In this document: positions 37,740 through 48,000 of the stretch, piece by piece
Numbering within the stretch: the first letter of the stretch is position 1
Layout: every line of letters begins with the position of its first letter
The notes under the pieces: generated by a model
The model's input: only the letters and a program-made list of their open reading frames with translations
The model's database searches: none
What the model was told of the DNA's origin: nothing
Program-made: the position numbers and the translations under genes
From: Sapria himalayana
Lineage: Eukaryota; Streptophyta; Magnoliopsida; Malpighiales; Rafflesiaceae
Reading direction: 5' to 3'
DNA: 64,000 nt
NCBI GenBank assembly: GCA_029783825.1
Contig: JAREIK010003411.1
Coordinates: 1,380,966 to 1,444,965 of the forward strand

Positions 37740-38470
37740 CCTTCCTATGGATGGGTTCCATCTTTATCGATCTCTGCTGGATCAAAAGGAGGCTGAGCTA
37801 TTATTATCTTTATTATTTCTAAAAAATTTTATTTTTTTACTCTCTTTCTCTCTCTCTAAACATCATTACTGGCCATCTTTTAGATATTTGTTGAAGTTGT
37901 ATGACTATCAACATAGATTCATGTTTGTTCATGTCTATAATTACTGTTGTTATATGTCTGTGAATGTGTATTGTTTTAATGAACTACATATTATTTTTAT
38001 GGAGTGCATATTGAATTATTTTTAGCCATGGATGTGTATGAAAATGATCTATTCTACGGTTACATTGTCACATACAACGAAGTGATGGTGCTTGCTTCGA
38101 ACCAAGAGAAGAACCATATGGCAGCAAAAACTATAGGGTCGATGGACTAACACAATGAAGCTAAGAGATCAAAATCATTAGTGCAAGCACATAAAGAGGA
38201 GAAGAAACATTCTAGAAAAGTCACATGGAGCATGGTGCTACATGGAGTGGCTGAGTAGTGCATCCCCCCTAATAGGCCTTGAGACCGAGAGAGAGTTCTG
38301 GTTGCAGGGAGGTAGGGTGCGAATTTTGATGCACCAAGCCTGGCTCGTGACTTGTTTTCCAGGTTTTCCTCTAAGAGTTTTTAGACATATTTTCAAAAAT
38401 TTAAATAATATTCACATTTTCATATTAATGTTCATAGAGATGTTTTGTGCCTTCTTTGTGAAGTAAAATG
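37740..38470 (+). other. Unrecognised exon-like segments in element B
   Basis: Two open stretches have codon-like composition. MDGFHLYRSLLDQKEAELLL lies at 37747-37806. MDVYENDLFYGYIVTYNEVM, at 38028 onward, continues in one frame with a single stop into a Lys-rich segment (HKEEKKHSRKVTWSMVLHGV) to about 38256. They lie between the coiled-coil tail and the SmF pseudogene. I do not recognise either; they could be decayed transposase exons or further captured host sequence. Confidence 0.35.
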
Positions 38471-38506
38471 GGATAATGTTCTATAAATATAAGACATCCA
38501 TAAATA

Positions 38507-38635
38507 CTATAGTGTATATGCATATATACCATAGTATATATGTATATTAAATACTATAGTATATATGTACATATATACTCAGTATATGTACATATACACT
38601 ATGGTATTTAATGTACATATATGCTGTATATAACT
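38507..38635. repeat. Palindromic TGTACATATA array (copy 1)
   Basis: Imperfect repeats of ATATGTACATATATACT and CAGTATATGTACATATA. The TGTACA core is its own reverse complement and units occur in both senses, so the array is an imperfect palindrome. The same array type occurs at 39672-39791 and 40381-40720 in this element and at 46450-47990 in element C. Confidence 0.8.
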
Positions 38636-38952
38636 ATTTTATTGATGAGCACAATGTTTGTGATATTGCTTATGTTTTGTTGGGTGTCATGTTCTCTACT
38701 TTATCAATTGATACATTCTTCTATTGAACCTACAGATGCAATATATGGACAAGATAAAGAAATATGAGAAGATAAAAAAATAGTGTGTGCATGTGTGTGT
38801 TTGGACACATATAATTATACTATATTTATGCTGTATGCATCTATATTGCATATATACATGCCTCTGCATTTTTAAGTAAATGCAGAGAAATATTTGATGC
38901 ATAAATGAATGATAGCACTGTTCATTAGTTTTTTTATTGTTGAATGTTGCAG

Positions 38953-39547
38953 ATCATTCTCGTTAATCCCAAGCCTTTTCTTAACAACTTAATTGGGAAG
39001 ATAGTCATTGTAAAACTCAAAGTGGGGAATGGAATACAAAGGTGAGCTACCTTGTGTTCTTTTCTTGTGCATTGCATTTTTTTTCTCATTTTTTTTCTTT
39101 GGTTTTTTTCAGTTTTCCTTGTTTTGGTGGATTTCTATATGAACCTATAGGTGTGCAAAATTTCAATACCACATAGCATGTTGTCATTTCAACTTCCATT
39201 TCCCTTTTGTTTGGCACTTCCTAACTTTCTAATAATTATCCATGGACTGATGCGCGAAGCTAGGCAACATAGAAGAATATGTTGATGGGCAGTTCACTGG
39301 AAATCTTGGAAAAATCTTGATTTGGTAATTTAAAAATAAGCTCATGATTATCTCGTTGTGTGAAATTTCTAGCAAATGGTAGTTGGTGTTGTATGCGCTA
39401 GTCTATCTGTTTATTAGTGGCATAGTGTTGTGTTCTTTATTAGGTTGTGAATGTAGTATGTTAAGCTACATGTGCGGGTGTAACAATGTTCTCTATCTCT
39501 GTGGAGTACTAGAGGACAAAGAACTAGAAGATGCTGATCATGCCTAA
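38953..39547 (+). pseudogene. Captured SmF (small nuclear ribonucleoprotein F) pseudogene
   Basis: SmF is a core Sm-ring protein of spliceosomal snRNPs, normally about 88 residues in plants. Four exons are readable. 38953-39041 gives VNPKPFLNNLIGKIVIVKLK and then, after a one-base G insertion, the expected WGMEYK. 39113-39150 gives FLVLVDFYMNL then a TAG stop where Gln is expected. 39260-39324 gives LGNIEEYVDGQFTGNLGKIL. 39478-39547 gives CNNVLYLCGVLEDKELEDAD and a natural stop. The GT donors after the first three exons and the first two AG acceptors are intact; the last acceptor is lost (GCGG). Only the first exon with the start codon is missing. Because introns are present, this is a DNA-level capture, not a processed retrocopy. 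It lies in sense orientation inside element B. Confidence 0.93.
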
Positions 39548-39671
39548 AAGACCTATATGTGTGTGTTTTAAGCCCTAGATTATTTTCTTATGTTATATTT
39601 GATGGTATGTGTATTTGCATGAAAGAACATGTGTGTGTATCATCTGAGGCTATGTGATTATATATATGCAC

Positions 39672-39791
39672 ATATAATATTGTAGTATATACGTAATATA
39701 TACTATAGTATATATGTACGTATATACTCAATATATACATACATATATACTATAGTATATACATAAGTATATACCGAGTATATACATAAGT
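39672..39791. repeat. Palindromic TGTACATATA array (copy 2)
   Basis: GTATATACGTA and CATACATATATACT units in both orientations, lying 125 bp after the SmF pseudogene. Confidence 0.75.
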
Positions 39792-40246
39792 GGGTGCATA
39801 TATTTATCTGTAGACATATATATATTGTCATACATACACACCCATTTACATACACACACATACATTTGAATATATAATTGCTCAGGCTGGTCTGGTCATC
39901 ATCGTGCATTGCTTACCTATGCAAGTCATAAAAGCCATGGATATTATACCTTCTCCAAGGCTGTGGCATGAAGATATATCTAGTCCAAGCTAGCCATACA
40001 GATAAAGGTTGGTCTTAAATCTCTTAGGATTTGTGTAGATACGCATTTATCACATAGTACAAAGCGTGTGTATGAGAAAATAAGTTTTATTGATGTAGGT
40101 TCTGCAATGATTGGCTCTAATTGTACAAGGTCTTAGGATGATTGATGATGATGATGATGCTAATGTAGTGTCGTGTAATTTTATTAGATTTCACAAAACT
40201 TTATTCAATTAGAAGGAAAAATGTAACATAACGTGATTTGTACAGG

Positions 40247-40381
40247 CCATGAGTGCCAGGAGGAATATCGGGTCCTCAATCTCAAAACGAGTGGTTGGCA
40301 GGAAAGTTCATCAATCGAGCATCATCGCCCCACTTTTATTATCACTGGTAGCAGCAGCAATAGTAGCTGTAGCAAATGCGG
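40247..40381 (+). other. Unrecognised exon-like segment with hydrophobic tail
   Basis: Follows a good splice acceptor (GATTTGTACAG) and reads AMSARRNIGSSISKRVVGRK, then VHQSSIIAPLLLSLVAAAI, with a hydrophobic stretch of about 19 residues that could span a membrane. It runs into the palindromic array at a GCG|GTATAT donor-like site. No family recognised. Its composition differs sharply from the AT-rich surroundings, which suggests captured host sequence. Confidence 0.45.
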
Positions 40382-40720
40382 TATATACGTACGTATATAC
40401 TGAGTATATATATATATATCGAGTATATACATACGTATATACTACATATATAAGTATGTATATACTGAGTATATAAGTATGTATATACTGAGTATATAAG
40501 TACATATATACTCAGAATTATGTACATATATACTCTGTATATGTACATATAATACTATAGTTTATATGTACATATTTTGTAGTAATATATGTAACTAGTG
40601 AAATGCTAGTATTTAATGTACATATATACTGCAGTATTATATATTTATCAAAGCATAACTTTTTTAATTTATTTATTTTGATTTTATTGACTATTTTAAA
40701 TTGTGTACATATATGGTACT
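40381..40720. repeat. Palindromic TGTACATATA array (copy 3)
   Basis: Repeats of GTATATACTGAGTATATAAGTA and ACTCAGTATATGTACATATA in both senses. The similarly phased ORFs on both strands (VYTYVYT-type) reflect the palindromic repeat, not proteins. Confidence 0.85.
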
Positions 40721-40729
40721 GCATTGTTC

Positions 40730-40905
40730 CCCATACGAAACTTGTATAAGTGAAGAGACTTTTTACTAGACATGACGCACCACGACTCGGACTGCTTTGT
40801 CACAGCAATATGGTGATCGAAGGAGCTGAGGGACAGAGCAACTTCAATGCACATATAGATTATATTTTATGCACTGTCAGTAGATATATTGATAAATAAG
40901 ATGTA
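40730..40905 (+). other. Conserved 3' cassette of the CACTA family (B copy)
   Basis: An open frame reading RLFTRHDAPRLGLLCHSNMV, then NAHIDYILCTVSRYIDK and a stop. The same frame is readable in two inverted copies in element C (46180-46380 and 47505-47700). It sits just inside the right subterminal region. Function unknown: it may be the last exon of a family gene, or a conserved untranslated element. Confidence 0.6.
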
Positions 40906-41110
40906 ATAAAATTTTGTTATGTTTTTGTTTTAATTATGTAAAATATTATATCAGAATAATTTATTAAATGATTTCATTTTTTTAATTATAAATTATTGTT
41001 TATAGTTTCTATTCTTATTAAATTTAATATAAAAATATTAAATTATTTAATTAATTTTTTTGAAAAAAAAATAAAATTATGAAAATAGTTTTGGAATGAA
41101 AATAGATAGG

Positions 41111-41118
41111 GATTTTTC
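41111..41118. repeat. 8-bp target site duplication, left copy
   Basis: GATTTTTC immediately before the hAT terminus TAGAGGTGTCA. The identical octamer follows the right terminus at 44803-44810. Confidence 0.9.
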
Positions 41119-44100
41119 TAGAGGTGTCAGCCGTGCCCTGCCGTGCCTGACCCGGCACTGTTCGGTGCGCGTGGCATGACACACCAGCACGGGTTCATCC
41201 CATGTGGTGTCCCCCTTGCTTCGGCCCTCCCGCAAAAAAGACAGCGGGTCGGGTCTTATTGGACCCGACTAGTGGTCCCCCGAACCAACCCAATTCCCCC
41301 CCCCCCCCTGACGGGAAAAAAAAATTAAATTTCAACCGTTGGATCTCGCCTCCAACGGCTAGGGGGCTGAATCCAACGGCCCTCATGATTCTGCCCCCTA
41401 AAAAATTAAAAAAAATTTACAAAAATTACTTTTTTTTGAAAAAAAATTATTTTTTTTAATTTATACATTCCACCCCCCCTCTATAACATTTATATTTTTC
41501 ATAAACATTTTTTCTCTCAAATCTCTCATTTTCTCTCTCTAAAATCTTGCTCATCTCTCTCGGGAATCAGGATTTCGGCATTCGGCTTGGATTTTCGTGA
41601 ATCTCAACTTTAGTTTTGAATTTTGAGCTTGACTGTGGTGCACCGTGCACATGACCGACCTCACTACTTTTACCGGATAATTTATTTTAAGTTTTTTTTA
41701 CTTTCTCTCTCTCTAGTTTCTCTCTCTATACCAAAAATAGAAACTATTAAAATCAGTCATCTAGTCTCTAAATAAATATTCTGAATAACAAAAATCCTAA
41801 AAAATGACAAATACTAATGAAATATATTTAAATTTAGAAAATGAAAATATTACACAGAGTTCAGAGGATGCTGAAACTTTGGCTTCTCTAGTCGTCTCAA
41901 CCCAAACTTCTAAAAAACAAAAAACTAGGAGGACTTCTATAGTTTGGACTCATTTTAATATAATAAAACAAAAAAATATTAGGGGTGGGGAAGAAGAAAT
42001 GGCACAGTGCAAATATTGTATGGGACTTTTAACATGTAAGAGTTCGTTTGGGACTAGGCAGCTTAAGAGGCATGCCGAATTATGCACCAAAAAACATGGT
42101 CCATTAGATCCTAGACAAACCCAACTTGGCACAACATTTTTTGAGACTGGATCTAGTTTAGTCTCAAAGTTTACTCCCTTCATATACTCTAGTGAGTTGG
42201 GTAGGGACGGCATGGCCATACTTATCACATTGATGGGTCTTCCGATCAGATTTTCGGAAGATCCAAAGGTAGTGCGCATCATGCAGACATATTTTCAGCA
42301 TGCTTATCGTAGGATTTCTAGGTCCACATCTAGGAATGACATACTAAAGATATATAAGTTATAAAAATAAAAAAAGTTAATGAATTTATGGCATATAGTG
42401 GAGTGGTGTCCGTGACGTCCGATATCTGGACAGGTCACGATGAATCATCTTATGCATGTCTCACCAGCCATTATGTAGATTCTAACTGGTCTATGAATAA
42501 AAAAATTTTAGGATTCTCTAAGATTCTTAATCCTCATGATGGCCCGACCATTTTTGAGTGTATGATGAAAATCTTTAGGGAATATAAAATTCAAAATAAA
42601 ATTTTTAGTATCACATTCGATAACGCATCTAATAATGGAGTAGCGATTAACATGTTTGTTAGGAATATTAGAGATGCACCATTAGGAGAGATCTTTTATG
42701 TCAGATGCATGTGTCATGTGATTAACCTGATTGTTCAAGCGGGTATGAAGGTGTGTTCCCCCGTGTTGAATAATATACGTAATGCACTAAAATATATTCG
42801 CACTCCTCGCAGACAACAAGAGTTTGGTAGTCTCTGTTTGTCTGTGAATCTTAAGAAGAAGAAATTCTAATCAGATGTGAGACATCGTTAGAATTACACG
42901 TACCTGATGTTGGAATCATGTATTGGATACGAACACGTGATATCCGACTACGTCAATAGTAAAAGTGACGAACTTATTATTGACTACACTGACTGGGCTT
43001 CAGGAATTTCATTTATGAAATTCCTGAAGATTTTTTATGACACGATGAACATGTGTTAGTTGGTTTATACGCCTACGACTTGTATTGAACTTAGGTGCAT
43101 ATGTAATATTAGTAGCATGTTTAAGAAGTATCGAGCTGACCCGACACTTAGCCATATGGTTGCAGAGATGGAAACTAAGTACTTGAAGTACTGGTCCACC
43201 GTTCCATCTCTTTATTGCCTTGTTGCATGCATGGACCCTAGGGTTAAGGTGGAAGGGGTAGAAAACACCCTGACTTACATTTCCTCGTGCATGAACCTGG
43301 GAGAGCCACCTGAAGGGTTCATTCACAAGAAGTTGACTGACTTGTTCACATACTACGATACTAGGTATGGTGGTGGTGGTGGTGAGACTGTGATTACGGA
43401 CATTGATACCTTGTTCGGAGATGACGATTTTTCCATTCAGCTAGCGAGGGGGAAACGTAGGGGTGGACCATCACATAGGAATGAGCTTTCTCGGTACTTA
43501 GATACCGATTACTGCTTAATCCTATCACATTCTGATACTAAGAATCTTAATATATTATAGTGGTGGAAATCATATGAGTCAACCTTTCCCGTGCTATCTA
43601 GGATGGCATGGGATCTACTGACTGCTCTGGTATCGAGCGTAGCATCGGAGTCTGCTTTCTCTGTTGCAGTGAACGTGATTTCGGATAGGAGATCGAGATT
43701 ATGTCCAGATATTGTTGAGGCCTTGGCTTGTTTGAAGTATTGGAAATATTTGAGGTTTAGCAAATATGATCGTGCTGGAGCTTTGACTGGGATAGGGATT
43801 GCAGCCGCATCCACTGCGATAGCGGGGGAGTTGATTGCTGATGATGATGATCCATATAATACTGATCTTGATGTTGCAGCTGATATTGCTCATGATATGC
43901 CGATTGACGATTGATGATGATCTACTATTTTTTGATTTCGATGTTTTATTTTTTATTTATTGTACGCTTTATTTATACGTTACGTTGAAACTGTAATTTG
44001 TTTGGTTCGGACCTTCGGTATCTAATGGCTGATTGGTCATTTTTCATTTGGTTTGCTTATGTTTTTTTTTTTTTTTTAATTTTTTTAACATTATTTATTG

Positions 44101-44802
44101 ATTTATTTATTTTTTGTTTTAATTTTTCATTTAAAAATTTATAACTATATTATATAATTCTAATAAATTTTAAATTAATTTTATATTATATTATAAAAAA
44201 AAATTTTAACTTTGTATTTTTAATAAATTTTAACATTTTTCATATTATAAATATATAATATTATGCATTATCTATAATTTTATATATAATTTAATAATTC
44301 ATATAAATAAAATAAAAATTAATACAAAATAATTTTAAAAAAAAAAATTTGGCCCGTACGGCCAGGCCAGGCACGGCATGGCACGGCCCGCCGTGCCTGC
44401 GTGCCGGCATGAAAGCACACCCGTGCTCAAATAAAATAGGTCGGGCCGTCCCGGCCCGTTTGACACCTCTGCATGCCATGCTGAGGCCAACCAGGCCTTG
44501 TGTCGTACCTGGCCCAGCATGGTACAGTGGCAGAAGCTGAGCCCGGCGGGCCCCCAAAAATGAAGAAGAATCGTGGCGGATCCTAATTTTTTTTTTAAAT
44601 TAGGGGTTTGGCCCGACCATGCCAAACCCGGCGGATTCGTGTCACAGGCCCATGTCGAGCTGACCTCCATAGAACCGTGTCGAGCCAGGCATGGTACCAA
44701 TACCATAAAGTAACCAAGTCGTGTCTGCACCGGCACAGAAGCTCGGTTGGGCCGGCTAAAAATGGGCTGGGCCAGCCTAGCATGGCCCGTTTGACACCTC
44801 TA
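41119..44802 (+). mobile_element. hAT DNA transposon inserted in element B
   Basis: A 3,684-bp element bounded by the 11-bp inverted repeats TAGAGGTGTCA (41119) and TGACACCTCTA (ending 44802) and by an 8-bp duplication GATTTTTC. Both ends are GC-rich (GGCC, GGCACGG words); the middle encodes a hAT transposase on the + strand. Element C preserves the uninterrupted equivalent of the insertion site near 45960-45980. A second, internal copy of the right terminus (GTTTGACACCTCT, ending 44470) lies 332 bp inside the outer one. Confidence 0.94.
41804..43914 (+). pseudogene. hAT transposase, nearly full length, inactivated
   Basis: Starts MTNTNEIYLNLENENITQSS. A BED zinc finger follows at about residues 45-105 (MAQCKYCMGLLTCKSS ... 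RQLKRHAELC, CxxC plus HxxxxC). After a stop and frame change near 42362, the catalytic core runs at 42388-42870 (VTSDIWTGHDESSYACLTSH, IFSITFDNASNNGVAINMF, VRCMCHVINLIVQAGMK). Further single-base stops (42868, 42892, 43057) interrupt what is otherwise one frame. The next open part, 43060-43560, leads into the hATC dimerisation domain (WDLLTALVSSVASESAFSVA, RSRLCPDIVEALACLKYW). An in-frame stop at 43558 precedes it. About 690 codons overall, usual for the family. Few, scattered lesions suggest fairly recent decay. Confidence 0.92.
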
Positions 44803-44810
44803 GATTTTTC
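44803..44810. repeat. 8-bp target site duplication, right copy
   Basis: GATTTTTC directly after TGACACCTCTA, identical to 41111-41118. Beyond it the CACTA subterminal sequence CCTTGCTAATTTAGCTA resumes. Confidence 0.9.
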
Positions 44811-45044
44811 CCTTGCTAATTTAGCTATTGAATTTTTCCTTGCTAATTTAGCTAGGAAAATCATTATTTTAACTAGGAAATTGCTCGTTGCTAAAATTTT
44901 TTAGCTATGAGTCTTTCATTTGTTAATTTTTAGCGACGATCACTTTGGATTGGAAAATTTTCCGTCATTATATTTCGTTTAGCAAAGAAAAAACCCCATT
45001 TAGCTAGGGATTTTCCCTTGCTACCTGGGATTTTTTTTGTAGTG

Positions 45045-45560
45045 GGTATATCAAAGCTATAATATGATACATGTTATGACTTTATATGGCTTTTTGCTCT
45101 CCTCCTACTCAACAATTCTATCAAGTCTTGTATTTCATACAAAAACTAACCAATTTCACTATATTCATTATAATTCATAAAAACTATCTTTTCATGAAAT
45201 GATTCTATTCAAAGCTATTTTCATGTAAATACATCATACGTGATCACCAAAATAATTAGTATTATTCGATATTTGACATATAAACATTAGCCCATAATGA
45301 GAGTACCTATAGTACTCATATTTCTTAATGACTATTTTTTTCATTTTTTTTTTTTGAAAATGAGCATGTAACATTTACAAACAAGGTTTTAGGTTGCACC
45401 TGTTTGTTCTCTCATGTAGGCATTTATATGAGTAGTATAACTATCAACACCAAGTAACAACTAATAGGTTATAAAATATCAAAGTAGTTCAATAGATAAA
45501 CTATTTTCAAGATTGAATAAGTGATATAATCATATTTTTCACTTAAAATTGAGCTTTATA
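45045..45560. other. Spacer between the two CACTA elements
   Basis: 516 bp of AT-rich sequence between the right terminus of B and the left terminus of C. No ORF, repeat or terminus recognised in it. Confidence 0.7.
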
Positions 45561-46020
45561 CACAACAAGAAAAATCCTAAATAGCTAGGGACAATTTCCT
45601 AGCTAAATGGGGGTTTCCGTCACTGAACGGGATATAGCGACGGATTAATGATAGAAGCTTTCCCAATCTAAAGTACGTCGCTAAAAATTAGCGAGGGAAA
45701 GGGTCCCTTGCTAAAAAATTTTAGTGACAGAAATATCCCTAGCTAAAATAATAATTTTCCTAGCTAAATTAGTAAGCTAAATGAAAGTTTTCGTCACTAA
45801 ATAGCTATAACAATGAAAGGTTTTCCAATCTAAAGTACTCGTCGCTAAAAATTAGAGAGGAAAATAGTCTCTATCAAAAAACAATGAAAGAAAAATCACT
45901 AGTTAAAATAATAATTTTCCTATGTAAAATAATAAGGAAAAATTTCATAGCTAAATTAGCAAGGAAAAAATCTCTAGCTATTTTCATTCCAAAATTATTT
46001 TCATAATTTTATTTTTTTTT
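45561..46020. repeat. Subterminal repeats at the left end of element C
   Basis: Repeated TAGCTAGGGA, CCTAGCTAAA, GTCGCTAAAAATTAG and TAGCGACGG words in both orientations (45581-45985). They match, inverted, the right subterminal region of B (44811-45044 plus 41090-41110). Such clusters bind CACTA transposase in known family members; here that role is inferred. Confidence 0.8.
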
Positions 46021-46179
46021 CTAATTATTTAATTAAATATTTTTATATTAAATTAAATAAAAACATAAACTATAAATGATAATTTATAATAAACAAAAAA
46101 TAAAATCATATAATAAATTATTCTGATTTAATAATTTACATAATTCAAATAAAACCATAACAAATTTTTATTACATCAT

Positions 46180-46380
46180 ATTCATCAATTTATCTATCGA
46201 TAGTGGATAAAATATAATCTATCTATGCATTGACATTGCTTTCTCTTTCTTAGCTCCTCCAATCACCGCCTTTCTGCTGTGACAAAGCTGTCCAAGTCAT
46301 TGTACGTTATGTCTAGTAAAAAATCCCTTCACTTATAAAAGCTTCATATGTGGAACAATATGATACCATATCTATATGAA
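46180..46380 (-). other. Conserved 3' cassette of the CACTA family (C copy 1)
   Basis: Minus-strand homologue of 40730-40905, reading FFTRHNVQ, one stop, then LGQLCHSRKAVIGGAKKEKA. Together with the adjoining sequence to about 46520 it is duplicated about 1,306 bp downstream at 47505-47830. Confidence 0.6.
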
Positions 46381-46449
46381 ATTTAAACCAATCAATCAAA
46401 TCAAAATAAATAAATAAATAAAGTTATGTTTTGATAAATATATAATAAT

Positions 46450-47300
46450 GCAGTATATATGTACATATATACTGCAATGTATATATACATATATACTAGC
46501 ATTTTACTAGTTACATATATTATTGTAGTATATGTACATATAAACTACAGTATTATATGTACATATATACTGAGTACATATATACTCAGTATATATGTAC
46601 ATATATATTGTAGTATATATGTATACACTGGTATATATGTATATGTACATATATACTAGTATATATGTACAAGTATTTATATGTACATATATACTCAGTA
46701 TATGTACATATACACTATAGTGTATATGTACATATATATGTGCATACATATATAGTGTAGTGTATATGTATACACTAGTATATTTGTATATGAATATATA
46801 TACTGGTATATATGTACAAGTATTTATATGTACATATACACTGTAGTGTATATGTATATATGTGTTACATATACACTACAGTATATATGTATATATACAC
46901 TACAATATATATGTACAAGTATGTACATATATACTGGTAAATAATTGTACATATATACTAGTATATATGTATATATACACTATATTATATATGTACATAT
47001 ATACCAATGTATACATATACACTGTAGTATGTATGTACATATACATTACAGTTATATGTACATATATACTATAGTATATATGTATATATATACCATTGTA
47101 TACATATACGCTGTAGTATGTATGTACATATTCACTACAGTGTATATGTACATATACTACAATGTATATATGTACATATACTAAGTATCTATATGTACAT
47201 ATAAATATGTACGTATACTACAATGTATATTTATACATACACATATACTGGTAAATACTTGTGCATATATATAGGTATAAGTGTACAAGTATTTACATTA
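46450..47300. repeat. Palindromic TGTACATATA array of element C
   Basis: About 850 bp of GTATATATGTACATATATACT-like units in both orientations, mixed with ACTACAGTATA and TGTAGTATA words. ORFs on both strands (MYIYTS, YVHIY types) are produced by the repeat. Related to the three arrays in element B. Confidence 0.9.
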
Positions 47301-47504
47301 AAGTGGAGCGTAAACACCTATTATGGAGCATGAACATCAAACAACTATATATCCTGTCATAAGCATAAAAAAATGGAACAAACACCTTAACCAGGGCTGG
47401 AAAAATCATCTTTGTTTGTTCGAAATTGAATCAAACCTGGAAACAAAAGGCACAAAAAATTTGCAACTAGATTTTACATGATAAAAGTTCAATACATACA
47501 TACA

Positions 47505-47700
47505 TACGATGCATAAAATATAATCTATCCATAAAATTGACATTACTTTTTCTTCCCCAGCTACTCCAGTCACCATCTTTCTACTGCGACAAAGTTGTCC
47601 TAGTCGTGGTGCGTCATGTCTAGTAAAAAATTCCTTCACTTATAAAAGATTCGTATGTGGAATAATGCGGTTCCATATCTATATGAAATTTAAACCAGTC
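47505..47700 (-). other. Conserved 3' cassette of the CACTA family (C copy 2)
   Basis: Minus strand: FFTRHDAPRLGQLCRSRKMV, then TGVAGEEKVMSILWIDYIL, open without stops for about 77 codons. It is closer to the B copy (RHDAPRLG retained) than copy 1 is. It is followed by a second, shorter TGTACA array (47755-47990). Confidence 0.6.
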
Positions 47701-47754
47701 AATCAAATCAAAATAAATAAATTAAAAAAGTTATGTTTTGATAAATATATAATA

Positions 47755-47990
47755 CTGTAGTATATTTGTACATATATACTAGCATTTCAATAGTTACATA
47801 TATTACTATAGTATATGTACATGTATACTACAATATTATATGTACATATATACTTAGTATACATGTACATATAACATTGCAGTATTATATGTATAGATAC
47901 TATAGTATGTATGTAGATATACTGAGTATATAAGAACATATATACTCAGCATGTACGTATAAGAGATATACTAGCATTTCTTTTATATGT
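47755..47990. repeat. Second palindromic TGTACATATA array of element C
   Basis: Same unit type as 46450-47300. It ends directly at the truncated third exon of the NAT10 fragment near 48001. Confidence 0.8.
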
Positions 47991-48000
47991 ACATATAAAA

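Larger units (their letters stand above)
31483..45044 (+). mobile_element. CACTA (En/Spm) element B, with nested insertions and SmF capture
   Basis: The left end CACTACAAAAAAAATG is at 31483 and the right end ATTTTTTTTGTAGTG finishes at 45044: matching 14-bp termini of the CACTA superfamily. Next to each end are clustered subterminal words TAGCTAGGGA, TAGCGACGG and GTCGCTA. Inside, left to right: a Mutator-like insertion, AT-rich DNA, a ~555-bp tandem repeat, a coiled-coil transposase-like tail, an SmF pseudogene, palindromic TGTACA arrays, a conserved 3' cassette and a hAT insertion. Without the two insertions it is about 8.95 kb. The flanking triplets (ATT left, GGT right) do not match, so a target duplication is not supported and the ends could derive from a rearranged pair. 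Confidence 0.72.

Noticed and set aside
41950..43814. Minus-strand ORFs inside the hAT transposase
   Set aside because: Shadows of the + strand transposase, which has BED, core and hATC motifs.
44291..44904. GC-rich ORFs at the hAT right end (78-133 codons)
   Set aside because: Located in subterminal GGCC-rich DNA, open on both strands, no domain; composition artefact.
31480..45047. Target site duplication for element B
   Set aside because: Flanking triplets are ATT and GGT; they do not match, so no duplication is claimed for B, unlike C (ATA/ATA).
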